A stretch of DNA of 11,462 bases from Betaproteobacteria bacterium (GCA_947448675.1 CANFOR010000075.1:1-11462); one strand, 5' to 3'. Positions 1-7,353 are shown, numbered from the stretch's first letter. Program-made: numbers and translations. Notes: a model not told the origin generated them from the letters alone.

Positions 1-339
1 CGGGTAGTCTTTGAGCAGGCTGTTCATCATGTTGATCACGATGCGAATAGCGCCGGTTTTTTGCACTGTGCCGTCGGGCAAGGTGACGCTCATGCTGTCG
101 CCACCGGCGAAGAAGGCGCGGTACAGGTAGCTAGAGCCATCGACCAAGAGCAGGGTGTTGGGTGCTGCCGCGTTAGCAACCGCAGCGCTGGCCGCCATCC
201 CGCCGCTGGCATCGGTTACGGGCACGGGGGACGGCTCGGCAGCGCGCGCGGTGCTAGGCTCCGTTGCGGGCGCTGTGCTGGACGCGATGTTGGGTGCGAT
301 GTTGGGTGCGGAAATAGCTTGTGCAGGCAGGTCGTTCAT
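1..339 (-). CDS. polA: DNA polymerase I, N-terminal part (runs off left edge)
   Basis: DNA polymerase I fills gaps in excision repair and removes Okazaki primers. Only the first 113 codons are present, and the frame continues past base 1. Residues 63-76 read LLLVDGSSYLYRAF, the first strand of the 5'-nuclease domain with its metal-binding Asp. Residues 95-105 (TGAIRIVINMM) are the next conserved helix of PolA in Betaproteobacteria. The ATG at 339-337 is the only start giving the full frame; a second in-frame ATG lies at 198-196 (codon 48). If 339 is right, the enzyme carries about 62 residues of Ala/Pro/Ser-rich sequence before the nuclease domain, whereas most PolA proteins begin within a few residues of it. 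No Shine-Dalgarno is visible before either ATG. The gene is divergent from the DUF2782 gene. The family call is firm; the exact start is less so. Confidence 0.9.
   Translation of the reverse strand, partial: MNDLPAQAISAPNIAPNIASSTAPATEPSTARAAEPSPVPVTDASGGMAASAAVANAAAPNTLLLVDGSSYLYRAFFAGGDSMSVTLPDGTVQKTGAIRIVINMMNSLLKDYP
284..310. repeat. 12-bp tandem repeat inside the polA 5' extension
   Basis: The 12-mer gcgatgttgggt occurs twice in direct tandem (284-295 and 296-307) and is followed by the first 3 bases of a third copy. On the polA strand it encodes a repeated Pro-Asn-Ile-Ala within the low-complexity N-terminal extension. The unit is a multiple of three, so a gain or loss would keep the reading frame. 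Confidence 0.8.
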
Positions 340-365
340 ACGCGCATTGTGCCCGCCTACAATGC
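335..365 (+). promoter_or_regulatory. Putative divergent promoter region between polA and the DUF2782 gene
   Basis: On the + strand, TTCATA (335-340) and TACAAT (358-363) are spaced 17 bp apart, which fits a sigma-70 promoter (4/6 and 5/6 matches). The -10 box ends 5 nt before the ATG at 369. The arms GCATTGT (344-350) and ACAATGC (359-365) form a perfect 7-bp inverted repeat with an 8-nt spacer. As a result a CACAAT hexamer also faces polA, 6 nt before its ATG, but no good -35 is seen on that side. This could be a pair of back-to-back -10 boxes or an operator. It rests on pattern matching only. Confidence 0.35.
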
Positions 366-368
366 CGC

Positions 369-743
369 ATGCCGCGCGCTCCGCTCCGTTTTTTCATTGC
401 CTCGTGCTGGCTACTGGCCTGCAGCGGCTGCGCATTGCCGTTTTCACCCTTTGCACAAAGCAAAAATGGCCCACAAGGCGCACCAAATGTACGTGGACAG
501 CTATCAAAAAATGAGCAACTCAATTTGCCGGGCGACCAGAAAATCGAGCGCCTACAGCAAGACGGCAGCACGGTGCAGATCGACGAGCTGCGCGTGGGGG
601 GGCAAACGCAGGCCATCAGCGTGCAACCCAAACTGCCCCTGCCCGCCTACCAAGTACTGCCCGAAGACGGCACGCGCGGCAATGGCACCTTTGAGTCCGA
701 CGCCAGCAAACGCCCCAGCGTGTGGAATATTTTTAACTTTTAG
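369..743 (+). CDS. DUF2782-type small lipoprotein
   Basis: This is a 124-residue protein. The start at 369 is chosen because it gives a signal peptide: a short basic n-region (MPRAPLR), a hydrophobic core, and Cys residues at 15 and 20 (LLAC, CSGC) typical of a lipoprotein-like cleavage region. An upstream GTG at 321 would overlap polA and spoil the signal. The mature part (IERLQQDGSTVQIDELRVGG, then QAISVQP and a PAYQV segment) resembles DUF2782, a family of unknown function often encoded next to polA and thrB in gamma- and betaproteobacteria (known context, recalled). It probably acts in the envelope. It is the first gene of the rightward group, 19 bp before thrB. No Shine-Dalgarno is seen. 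Which Cys is lipidated is uncertain, because neither fits the lipobox perfectly. Confidence 0.75.
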   Translation: MPRAPLRFFIASCWLLACSGCALPFSPFAQSKNGPQGAPNVRGQLSKNEQLNLPGDQKIERLQQDGSTVQIDELRVGGQTQAISVQPKLPLPAYQVLPEDGTRGNGTFESDASKRPSVWNIFNF

Positions 744-762
744 CCGAGACGCATTCGCAAAC

Positions 763-1857
763 ATGGCCGTATTTACCGAAGTAGCTTTTGCCGACGCCGC
801 CGCCCTGGTGCAGCGCCTGGGTCTGGGCACGCTCAGCGCCCTGCGCGGCATTGAAGCGGGCATTGAAAACACCAATTACTTTGCCACGAGCCTGGCGGAA
901 CAAGGCCCACAAGGGCCAGAAGACAAAGGCGAATACGTGCTCACCGTGTTTGAGCGCCTGACGCACGCCCAGTTGCCCTTTTACCTGCAGCTGATGAAAC
1001 ATTTGGCCCAGCGCGGCATCCCCGTTCCCGACCCGGCCGCCGACGCCAAGGGCAGCATCTTGCACACGCTTTGCGACAAGCCCGCTGCGGTGGTAAATCG
1101 CCTCGCCGGGCAGAGTGAGTTGACCCCCAGTGCCAGCCACTGCGCCCAGGTTGGAGCCATGTTGGCGCGTATGCATTTGGCCGGGCGCGATTACCCGCTG
1201 CAGCAGGCCAATTTGCGCGGCCTGGCCTGGTGGAACGAGACGGTGCCCGTGGTGCTGCCGTTTTTAACGCCAGCGCAAGACACTTTGATCCGCTCGGAGC
1301 TGGCCTACCAAAACCATATTGCCGCCAGCTCGGCCTATGGCGCCCTGCCGCGCGGCCCGGTGCATGCCGATTTATTCCGCGACAACGTGCTCTTCAGCGG
1401 AATGCAGCTCAGCGGGTTTTTTGATTTTTATTTTGCTGGCGTCGACACCTGGCTGTTTGACATGGCCGTGTGCCTGAACGACTGGTGCATCGACCTGCCC
1501 AGCGGCCATGAAGGCCAGGCAGAGGCGGCGCGGCGCGCGGCTTTTGTGGCCGCCTATCAAAGCGTGCGGCCGTTGTGCGCTGCCGAGCAGCAACTGCTGC
1601 CCGCAATGCTGCGCGCCGGGGCCCTGCGCTTTTGGGTTTCGCGCCTGTGGGACTTGCATTTGCCGCGCGACGCCAGCATGTTGCGCGCCCACGACCCGGC
1701 GCATTTTGAACGGGTGCTGCGCCAGCGCTTGGTGCAGAATGCGCAGCCGCGCGGACTTATGCTCGCCCCAAGCTTAGCCCCGTCGCCCCCCCTCCTGCCC
1801 GCTGTACCGCCCACTGTGGCAGCCGCGACCGCTAGCAACCCATTTGAAACCGCATGA
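763..1857 (+). CDS. thrB: Homoserine kinase (APH-fold type)
   Basis: The enzyme phosphorylates L-homoserine with ATP in the cytoplasm, a step of threonine biosynthesis. This is the aminoglycoside-phosphotransferase-fold form found in Pseudomonas and Betaproteobacteria, not the GHMP kinase of E. coli. The protein has 364 residues. The segment LRGIEAGIENTNYF (27-40) is the nucleotide-loop region, and VHADLFRDNVLF (200-211) contains the Brenner-type catalytic loop with Asp203 and Asn208. It is followed by the metal-binding DF at 221-222. The start at 763 gives the family's usual MAVFTEV N-terminus; the frame stays open upstream but that part is not protein-like. The kinase domain ends near residue 325, and the last 35-40 residues are Pro/Ala-rich and unusual, since family members are typically about 315-330 residues. 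Its stop overlaps the next start (ATGA), which suggests translational coupling. Confidence 0.95.
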   Translation: MAVFTEVAFADAAALVQRLGLGTLSALRGIEAGIENTNYFATSLAEQGPQGPEDKGEYVLTVFERLTHAQLPFYLQLMKHLAQRGIPVPDPAADAKGSILHTLCDKPAAVVNRLAGQSELTPSASHCAQVGAMLARMHLAGRDYPLQQANLRGLAWWNETVPVVLPFLTPAQDTLIRSELAYQNHIAASSAYGALPRGPVHADLFRDNVLFSGMQLSGFFDFYFAGVDTWLFDMAVCLNDWCIDLPSGHEGQAEAARRAAFVAAYQSVRPLCAAEQQLLPAMLRAGALRFWVSRLWDLHLPRDASMLRAHDPAHFERVLRQRLVQNAQPRGLMLAPSLAPSPPLLPAVPPTVAAATASNPFETA

Positions 1858-2657
1858 AACTCAACATCGTTCCGGCGCGCACCGGTCTGCTGTGGGTCAA
1901 GCTGGGGATTCGCACCTTCTTCAAACAGCCCGTGGCTTTGACGGGGTTGTTTTTTCTGTTCATGGCCGTGGCATCGGTTGCCTCTTTCATTCCCGTGCTG
2001 GGCAGTGTTTTGGCGCTGGCCTTGTTGCCCGCCATTACCTTGGGTTTTATGGTCGCCACCCAGCAGGCAGCCGAGGGCAAGTTCCCCATGCCAGTGCTGA
2101 TGCTGGCGGCGTTTCGCGCCGAGCGCCAACGCGCCAAAGACATGCTGGTGCTCGGCCTGCTCTATGCAGCGGGCTTTTTGCTCATCATGGGCCTGACCAG
2201 CGTGCTAGACGGCGGCCAGTTTGCCAAGCTCTACCTGCTGGGCGGCAGCATCAACCAAGAGCTGGTCTTGCAGCCGAGCTTTCAATCCGCTATGTGGCTG
2301 GCCTTGGCCTTGTACACGCCCTTCTCGCTCTTGTTTTGGCATGCCCCTGCCCTGGTGCACTGGTATGGCCTGGGCCCCGCTAAAGCCCTGTTTTTCAGCG
2401 CTGTGGCCTGTTGGCGCAATCTGGGTGCCTTCACGCTCTACGGTGGGCTGTGGATGGGCCTGTTTTTGAGCGTGGGCCTGCTGGCCAGTCTGGTTGGCGC
2501 ACTTATGGGCAGCCCAGGCTTGCTGGCCAGTATTTTGGCGCCACTGGCCCTGATGCTGGCGGCGATGTTTTTCAGCTCCATTTACTTTAGCTTCCGCGAT
2601 AATTTTGTCACCGAGGCGCCTGCAAACGCAGACCCGCTTTCGTCGACCTTTCGTTAG
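1854..2657 (+). CDS. BPSS1780-family integral membrane protein
   Basis: This is a 267-residue, very hydrophobic protein of unknown function. The N-terminus MKLNIVPARTGLLWVKLGIR and the following FFKQP segment match the family I know as BPSS1780-type membrane proteins, common downstream of thrB in Burkholderiales. About six membrane segments can be read (roughly residues 28-47, 48-68, 98-118, 145-165, 192-215 and 222-245). A conserved-looking FSSIYFSFRDNFV motif (240-252) precedes a short hydrophilic tail. The start overlaps the thrB stop by 4 bp, so the two genes are probably translationally coupled. No enzymatic motif is visible. A role in threonine metabolism is not implied by the sequence, and the link to thrB may be only positional. 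Confidence 0.85.
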   Translation: MKLNIVPARTGLLWVKLGIRTFFKQPVALTGLFFLFMAVASVASFIPVLGSVLALALLPAITLGFMVATQQAAEGKFPMPVLMLAAFRAERQRAKDMLVLGLLYAAGFLLIMGLTSVLDGGQFAKLYLLGGSINQELVLQPSFQSAMWLALALYTPFSLLFWHAPALVHWYGLGPAKALFFSAVACWRNLGAFTLYGGLWMGLFLSVGLLASLVGALMGSPGLLASILAPLALMLAAMFFSSIYFSFRDNFVTEAPANADPLSSTFR

Positions 2658-2669
2658 CCCCACCCCATA

Positions 2670-2675
2670 GAAGGA
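2670..2675 (+). promoter_or_regulatory. Ribosome binding site of the FecR-domain gene
   Basis: GAAGGA lies 6 nt upstream of the ATG at 2682 and fixes that start. It contrasts with the upstream genes of this group, which have no recognisable Shine-Dalgarno. Confidence 0.7.
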
Positions 2676-2681
2676 CTCGTT

Positions 2682-3440
2682 ATGACGCAACACCACCTGG
2701 CAGGCCGCAGTGCCGAGGAATTGCTTTGGTTCCAACGGCGCCGCGTGTTGCAAGCCGCTGCTGCCTGGACCAGCTTGGGTGGGTTTGCCGCAGCGCAGGC
2801 CCAGCAACGCAGCAATGTGGTGGAGTTTATGGGCGACGTGTTGGTCAACGGCAGCCGCTTGCAGGCGCAGCAGTCCATCCAAACCGGCGATGTGCTACAA
2901 ACCGGCCCGCGCTCGCAACTGGTTTTTGTCATCGGCAACGCTGCCTTTAAAGTCCGGCAAAACACCCGCTTGGTGGCCGAGCGCGGCAGCACACTCAACG
3001 CGGTCAGCATTCTGCGCTTGCTCACCGGGGCGGTGGCCAGTGTGTGGGGCAAGGGCGGGCGGCGGCAAATTTATACGCCCACACTGACGGCTGGCATTCG
3101 CGGCACAGGCGTCTACACCGAGGTCTTCCCCGAGCAAGACGCGCGCAGCTATTTTTGCAATTGCTATGGCACAGTCGATGTCGCTGCCGGAGCTGACACC
3201 GTGCGCTCGCAGTCGAGCTACCACCAAGCCTTTTGGGGTGAAGCTCAGCCTAAAAATGGGCGCACTCTGACAGCCGCAGGGGCCATCAACCACAGCGATG
3301 AAGAATTGGAGTTTTTGGCTCGTTTAGTCGGCCAACAAACCGCTTGGCAAACCATGGGCAAAAAAGGTGTTAAAGATGGCAAAGGCTATATGGAAGAGCA
3401 GCCCGGCAATATGAACCCGGCCGACATGCTGGGTAAATAA
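2682..3440 (+). CDS. FecR-domain exported protein, probably Tat-dependent
   Basis: This is a 252-residue protein. Residues 19-40 form a twin-arginine-like signal: RRRVLQ, a hydrophobic stretch, then AAAQA-Q as a likely cleavage site. The mature part has a FecR-like beta-rich core: VVEFMGDVLVNGSRLQ (46-61), IQTGDVLQTGPRSQLVFVIG (66-85) and TPTLTAGIRGTGVYTEV (132-148). A CNCYGTVDV segment (159-167) follows. FecR domains classically sense signals for iron transport, but no sigma factor, TonB receptor or transmembrane anchor is encoded here. The protein therefore looks like a stand-alone periplasmic FecR-domain protein of unknown role. The C-terminal 50 residues are polar and Lys/Gly/Met-rich. 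It lies 24 bp after the membrane protein gene and is the last gene of the rightward group. Confidence 0.85.
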   Translation: MTQHHLAGRSAEELLWFQRRRVLQAAAAWTSLGGFAAAQAQQRSNVVEFMGDVLVNGSRLQAQQSIQTGDVLQTGPRSQLVFVIGNAAFKVRQNTRLVAERGSTLNAVSILRLLTGAVASVWGKGGRRQIYTPTLTAGIRGTGVYTEVFPEQDARSYFCNCYGTVDVAAGADTVRSQSSYHQAFWGEAQPKNGRTLTAAGAINHSDEELEFLARLVGQQTAWQTMGKKGVKDGKGYMEEQPGNMNPADMLGK

Positions 3441-3483
3441 GCCCGGCACAGAACGGCGCGGCTAAGCGGCTCTGTTAGCGGGC
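3441..3483. terminator. Possible weak bidirectional hairpin between convergent genes
   Basis: The 34-bp gap between two convergent stop codons, plus the end of gguB, can fold with an outer GCCCG/CGGGC pair (3441-3445 with 3479-3483) and an inner ACAGA/TCTGT pair (3448-3452 with 3471-3475). The centre is unpaired and there is no real T-tract on either side, so it is at best a weak terminator. Confidence 0.25.
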
Positions 3484-4650
3484 CTTCTTGTTGTACACAT
3501 CAACTACCACTGCAGCGAGCAAAACCAAGCCCTTGATGACCTGCTGGTAGTCAATGCCAATGCCCATGATGGACATGCCATTGTTCATCACGCCCATGAT
3601 GAAAGCGCCGATCACCGCGCCCAGTACCCGGCCCACACCGCCCGAGGCCGAAGCCCCACCGATGAAACAAGCGGCGATCACGTCCAGCTCAAAACCCAGG
3701 CCGGCCTTGGGGGTAGCGGTGTTCAGGCGAGCGGCAAAAATTAAACCGGCCAGGGCAGCTAAAACACCCATGTTAATGAAAGTGTAAAAGGTCAGGCGCT
3801 CGGTTTTGATGCCCGAGAGCCGGGCGGCTTTTTCATTCCCGCCCAACGCATAAATGCGCCGCCCCAGAGTAGTGCGGGTGGTGACAAAGTCGTACACCAG
3901 CATCAAGACCAGCATGACGATGAGTACATTGGGCAAACCTTTGTACGAAGACAGCAAATAACAAAAACCGGCGATCATCGCCGCAAAGACCAGGCTTTTG
4001 ATCCAAAAGAAAACCAAGGGCTCGCTGTCCATGCCATGGCGCACCCGGCCAGCACGCGAGCGAACCTGTGCAAACAGCAGCACCACGGCCATCAGCAAAC
4101 CTGCAATCAAAGACAAAATGCGCAGATTCTCACCCGCAAAAGGGTCAGGGATAAAACCCGTGCTGAGCAATTGAAACTCCGCCGGAAAAGGCCCTACCGA
4201 AGAGCCTTGCAACACAGCCAAAGCCAAACCTTTGAAAATCAACATGCCCGCTAAAGTGACAATAAACGATGGGATTTTATGAAAAGCCACCCAGTAACCC
4301 TGGGCAGCGCCAATCACCGCGCCCAGCAGCAGGCAGATCAGGGTGGCCCAGACAAAATGCACTTCGTATTGCACCATCAGCACCGCTGCCACACCGCCGA
4401 CAAAGCCACTGACCGAACCGACCGACAGGTCAATATGCCCAGCCACGATCACCAAGAGCATGCCCAGGGCCATGACGATGATGTAGCTGTTTTGCAAAAT
4501 TAAATTGGTTAAATTCAGCGGCTGAAACAGCGTGCCATTGGTCATGACCTGGAAGAACAACATGATGGCAACCAGGGACATCAGCAAGCCATATTCACGC
4601 AAATTATTTTTCAAAAGACCGCTGCTATTTTTTGCTGCAGATGTAGCCAT
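3475..4650 (-). CDS. gguB: Multiple-monosaccharide ABC transporter permease (GguB/MmsB type)
   Basis: This is the inner-membrane channel subunit of a high-affinity sugar ABC transporter that works with ChvE and GguA. The 391-residue protein has about ten hydrophobic segments. It contains the branched-chain amino acid/ribose permease motifs GHIDLSVGSV (71-80), which precedes a membrane span, and the cytoplasmic coupling loop RRIYALGGNEKAARLSGIK (264-282). The Gly-rich GGASASGGVGRVLGAVIGAF region (331-350) is also typical. Length and order match GguB of Agrobacterium. The ATG at 4650 lies 1 bp beyond the gguA stop and is served by AGGAG at 4664-4660 inside the gguA end, so translation is coupled. 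XylH-type xylose permeases are close relatives, so the substrate is not certain from this subunit alone. Confidence 0.92.
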   Translation of the reverse strand: MATSAAKNSSGLLKNNLREYGLLMSLVAIMLFFQVMTNGTLFQPLNLTNLILQNSYIIVMALGMLLVIVAGHIDLSVGSVSGFVGGVAAVLMVQYEVHFVWATLICLLLGAVIGAAQGYWVAFHKIPSFIVTLAGMLIFKGLALAVLQGSSVGPFPAEFQLLSTGFIPDPFAGENLRILSLIAGLLMAVVLLFAQVRSRAGRVRHGMDSEPLVFFWIKSLVFAAMIAGFCYLLSSYKGLPNVLIVMLVLMLVYDFVTTRTTLGRRIYALGGNEKAARLSGIKTERLTFYTFINMGVLAALAGLIFAARLNTATPKAGLGFELDVIAACFIGGASASGGVGRVLGAVIGAFIMGVMNNGMSIMGIGIDYQQVIKGLVLLAAVVVDVYNKKAR

Positions 4651-4651
4651 G

Positions 4652-6184
4652 TCAGTGGACTCCTGATGTCACGATAGAACGCATGATTTTCTCTTGGCTA
4701 GCCTCTTGGGCCGTAAATTCGGCCACAAAACGGCCTTCGTTGAGTACATAAATGCGGTCACACATGCCCAATAGCTCGGGCATTTCAGAGGAAATCATCA
4801 GCACGCATTTACCCTGTGCCGCCAAGCCCGCCATGATGGTGTAGATTTCAAATTTGGCGCCGACGTCAATGCCACGGGTGGGCTCGTCGAGCATCAGCAC
4901 TTGTGGGTTGGAAAAAAGCCATTTGCTGAGCACCACTTTTTGCTGGTTGCCACCCGACAAATTCACCACCCGCGCTTGCACGTCGGGGCTGCGGATATGG
5001 AGTTGCTGTCGGTAGTCTTGCGCTATAGCAAACTCGCGCCCCTCGTCGATCACACCATGCCGCGACACGCCACCCAGGTTAGCCAAAGGCGTGTTCCAGG
5101 CGATGGACTCGTCGAGTACCAGGCCATAGCCTTTGCGGTCTTCGGTGACATAGGCTAGGCCGTGGTCTACGGCTTTTTGCACTGTGCTGGTGTCGATGGT
5201 CTGGCCGTGCAAGAGCACCTCGCCGCTGATACCCTGGCCATAGCTGCGGCCAAAAATGCTCATGGCCAACTCGGTACGGCCTGCGCCCATCAGGCCCGCA
5301 ATGCCTACAATTTCACCGCGCTTAATCTGCAAATTCACATTTTTAATGATTTTTCTATCGCCGTGTTCTGCATGGTGCACACTCCAATTGCGCACTTCAA
5401 ACACCAACTCGCCAATCTGCGGTGTGCGCTGCGGGTAACGGTCGGCCATGGCCCGGCCCACCATGTGGCGAATGATCACGTCCTCGCTAGCGTTTTCATG
5501 TTGGCAATCGAGCGAGGCCACGGTGGCGCCGTCTCGCAGCACAGTGATGCTGTCGGCCACTTTGGCAATTTCATTGAGCTTGTGTGAGATCAAAATACAC
5601 GAAATACCATGCTGTTTTAAGTCTAGCAAGAGGGCTAGCAAAGCGTCGCTATCGGTCTCATTCAAGCTGGCGGTGGGTTCGTCCAAAATCAACAGTTTGA
5701 CTTCTTTCGACAGGGCTTTAGCGATTTCGACCATCTGCTGCTTGCCCACACCCAGGTTGGTAATTAAGCTATTAGGGGATTCGTTCAACCCCACTTTTTC
5801 TAGCAGGGCTTGGGTGCGGCTATAGGCCTGCGACCAATCGATCACGCCGTAGCGCGCAGGTTCATTGCCCAAAAAAATATTTTCTGCAATCGACAGCAGA
5901 GGCACCAGGGCCAGCTCTTGGTGGATAATGATGATTCCGCGCGCCTCGCTGTCGGCAATGCCTTTGAAGCGGCAAGCTTGGCCTTCAAAACGAATCTCAC
6001 CCTCATAGTCGCCGTGCGGATAGACGCCGCTGAGTACCTTCATCAACGTTGATTTGCCCGCGCCGTTCTCGCCTACGATGGCATGAATTTGCCCGCCTTG
6101 CACGGTCAGGTTGACATCGCTCAAAGCCTTCACGCCGTGAAAGGCTTTGCTGATGCCTTGCATTTCAAGTATGGGGGCGTTCAT
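4652..6184 (-). CDS. gguA: Multiple-monosaccharide ABC transporter ATP-binding protein (GguA/MmsA type)
   Basis: This is the cytoplasmic ATPase that powers sugar import through GguB. The 510 residues form two ABC domains, as in all sugar importers of the CUT2 class. The first half has Walker A GENGAGKST (38-46), Q-loop HQE (88-90), signature LGVGKQQ (144-150), Walker B LLILDEP (164-170) and H-loop His201. The second half has a degenerate Walker A, GLMGAGRTEL (297-306, Arg in place of the catalytic Lys), a full signature LSGGNQQ (409-415) and Walker B VLMLDEP (429-435), but no His in its H-loop (MISSE). One intact and one degenerate site is normal for the family. No clear Shine-Dalgarno precedes the ATG at 6184. 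The gene lies 86 bp after chvE, with a terminator in between. Confidence 0.95.
   Translation of the reverse strand: MNAPILEMQGISKAFHGVKALSDVNLTVQGGQIHAIVGENGAGKSTLMKVLSGVYPHGDYEGEIRFEGQACRFKGIADSEARGIIIIHQELALVPLLSIAENIFLGNEPARYGVIDWSQAYSRTQALLEKVGLNESPNSLITNLGVGKQQMVEIAKALSKEVKLLILDEPTASLNETDSDALLALLLDLKQHGISCILISHKLNEIAKVADSITVLRDGATVASLDCQHENASEDVIIRHMVGRAMADRYPQRTPQIGELVFEVRNWSVHHAEHGDRKIIKNVNLQIKRGEIVGIAGLMGAGRTELAMSIFGRSYGQGISGEVLLHGQTIDTSTVQKAVDHGLAYVTEDRKGYGLVLDESIAWNTPLANLGGVSRHGVIDEGREFAIAQDYRQQLHIRSPDVQARVVNLSGGNQQKVVLSKWLFSNPQVLMLDEPTRGIDVGAKFEIYTIMAGLAAQGKCVLMISSEMPELLGMCDRIYVLNEGRFVAEFTAQEASQEKIMRSIVTSGVH
4660..4664 (-). promoter_or_regulatory. Ribosome binding site of gguB
   Basis: On the minus strand AGGAG lies 9 nt before the gguB ATG. 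It is placed within the last codons of gguA and supports the chosen gguB start. Confidence 0.7.
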
Positions 6185-6220
6185 GTTCAGGCTGTTTGTA
6201 GAAAGACTTTGAAAACCAAG

Positions 6221-6252
6221 AAAAAAGCCCTGTGCAACCGGCCACAGGGCTT
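6221..6252 (-). terminator. Intrinsic terminator/attenuator between chvE and gguA
   Basis: A perfect 10-bp inverted repeat (AAGCCCTGTG at 6252-6243 on the minus strand, CACAGGGCTT at 6234-6225) encloses an 8-nt loop and runs into six consecutive T residues (6226-6221). This is a textbook Rho-independent terminator for transcripts leaving chvE, 18 bp after its stop. Because gguA and gguB follow on the same strand with no clear promoter, partial read-through is the likely way they are expressed at a lower level than the binding protein. Confidence 0.85.
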
Positions 6253-6270
6253 GCTGCGCTTCAATGCAGA

Positions 6271-7347
6271 TTACTTGAGCTGCTCTTCCTTGATGTAGCC
6301 GCTGCCAACCAATACCGCTTTGTAGTTGGACAAGTCTACGCTCACCGGTTTGAGCAAATACGAAGGCACGACCTTGACCTTGTTGTTATAGGTCTTGGTG
6401 TCATTGATCTCGACTTTTTTGCCGCTCAGCATGGAGTCCACCATGCCTGCGGTGACTTTAGCCAGCTCGCGTGTATCTTTGAAAATCGTCGAGTACTGCT
6501 CTTTGCGAATGATCGATTTGACCGAAGGCACCTCAGCGTCTTGGCCGCTGACAAAGGGGTACGGCTGCTTGGGCGAACCGTAGCCAACTCCTTTGAGCGA
6601 AGACAAAATACCAATGCTCAAACCGTCATAGGGCGAGAGCACGGCGTCAACGCGGGCTTTGCCGTAGTAGGCGCTCAGCAGGTTATCCATGCGGGCCTGG
6701 GCCACCGCACCATCCCAGCGCAGGGTCGAGACTTTATTCATGCCGGTTTGCTTGCTCTGCACCACCAATTTGCCTTTGTCGATATACGGCTGCAGTACCG
6801 ACATGGCACCGTCGTAGAAGAAGAAGGCATTGTTGTCATCAGCCGAACCACCGAACAGCTCGATGTTGAAAGGGCCCTTGCCTTCTTTCAAACCCAGGGC
6901 TTTTTCCAGCGATTGAGCTTGCAAGACGCCAACTTGGAAGTTGTCGAACGTAGCGTAGTAATCAACGTTTTTGCTGCCCACAATCAGGCGGTCATAGGCC
7001 ACAACTTTGATGCCTTTGTCGGCGGCTTTTTGCAACGCGTTAGACAGCGTGGTACCGTCAATCGCAGCAATCACCAAAACCTTCACGCCCTTGGTGATCA
7101 TGTTTTCGACCTGTGCCAACTGGTTGGGAATATCGTCGTCGGCGTATTGCAGGTCAGCCTTGTAGCCTTTGGCAGCCAAGGCGGTGACCATGCTATTGCC
7201 GTCACTCACCCAACGGGTCGAGGTTTTGGTAGGCATGGACACGCCGACCAAGCCTTTGTCTTGCGCAAAGGCCTGCGGTGCTACCAAACCAAAGGCCAAG
7301 CCCAGGCCAGCGGCCAAGACTTTTAAACTGGTTCTGCGAACGATCAT
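6271..7347 (-). CDS. chvE: Periplasmic multiple-sugar-binding protein (ChvE type)
   Basis: This protein captures aldoses in the periplasm and delivers them to GguAB. In Agrobacterium ChvE binds galactose, arabinose, glucose and xylose and also acts in chemotaxis and virulence sensing (known family). The 358-residue product starts at the ATG at 7347, which has GGAG 7 nt upstream and begins a classic signal peptide (MIVRRTSLK, hydrophobic core, AFA cleaved before Gln29). The frame is open further upstream but without signal-like sequence. ChvE hallmarks are clear: GVSMPTKTSTRWVSDGN (35-51), LQYADDDIPNQLAQVENM (66-83), VVAYDRLI (115-122), DYYATFDNFQVGVLQ (129-143), RWDGAVAQARMDNLLSA (210-226), VSGQDAEVPSVKSI (266-279) and VVPSYLLKPVSV (326-337). 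The match to ChvE along the whole length is strong. Real ligand preference cannot be read from sequence. Confidence 0.95.
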   Translation of the reverse strand: MIVRRTSLKVLAAGLGLAFGLVAPQAFAQDKGLVGVSMPTKTSTRWVSDGNSMVTALAAKGYKADLQYADDDIPNQLAQVENMITKGVKVLVIAAIDGTTLSNALQKAADKGIKVVAYDRLIVGSKNVDYYATFDNFQVGVLQAQSLEKALGLKEGKGPFNIELFGGSADDNNAFFFYDGAMSVLQPYIDKGKLVVQSKQTGMNKVSTLRWDGAVAQARMDNLLSAYYGKARVDAVLSPYDGLSIGILSSLKGVGYGSPKQPYPFVSGQDAEVPSVKSIIRKEQYSTIFKDTRELAKVTAGMVDSMLSGKKVEINDTKTYNNKVKVVPSYLLKPVSVDLSNYKAVLVGSGYIKEEQLK

Positions 7348-7353
7348 TGTGTG

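Noticed and set aside
61..762. Upstream extension of the thrB frame to base 61
   Set aside because: The extra 234 codons overlap polA on the other strand and the DUF2782 gene, show no domain, and homoserine kinase begins naturally at 763.
5735..5755. First ABC signature of GguA reads LGVGKQQ rather than LSGGQ
   Set aside because: A G-V-G-K-Q-Q form at this site is, as I recall, normal for GguA-type ATPases, so it is not a defect.
6232..7326. Long + strand open frame of 364 codons opposite chvE
   Set aside because: It is the antisense shadow of a clear ChvE coding region. It has no recognisable domain, and chvE is supported by a Shine-Dalgarno, a signal peptide and family motifs.
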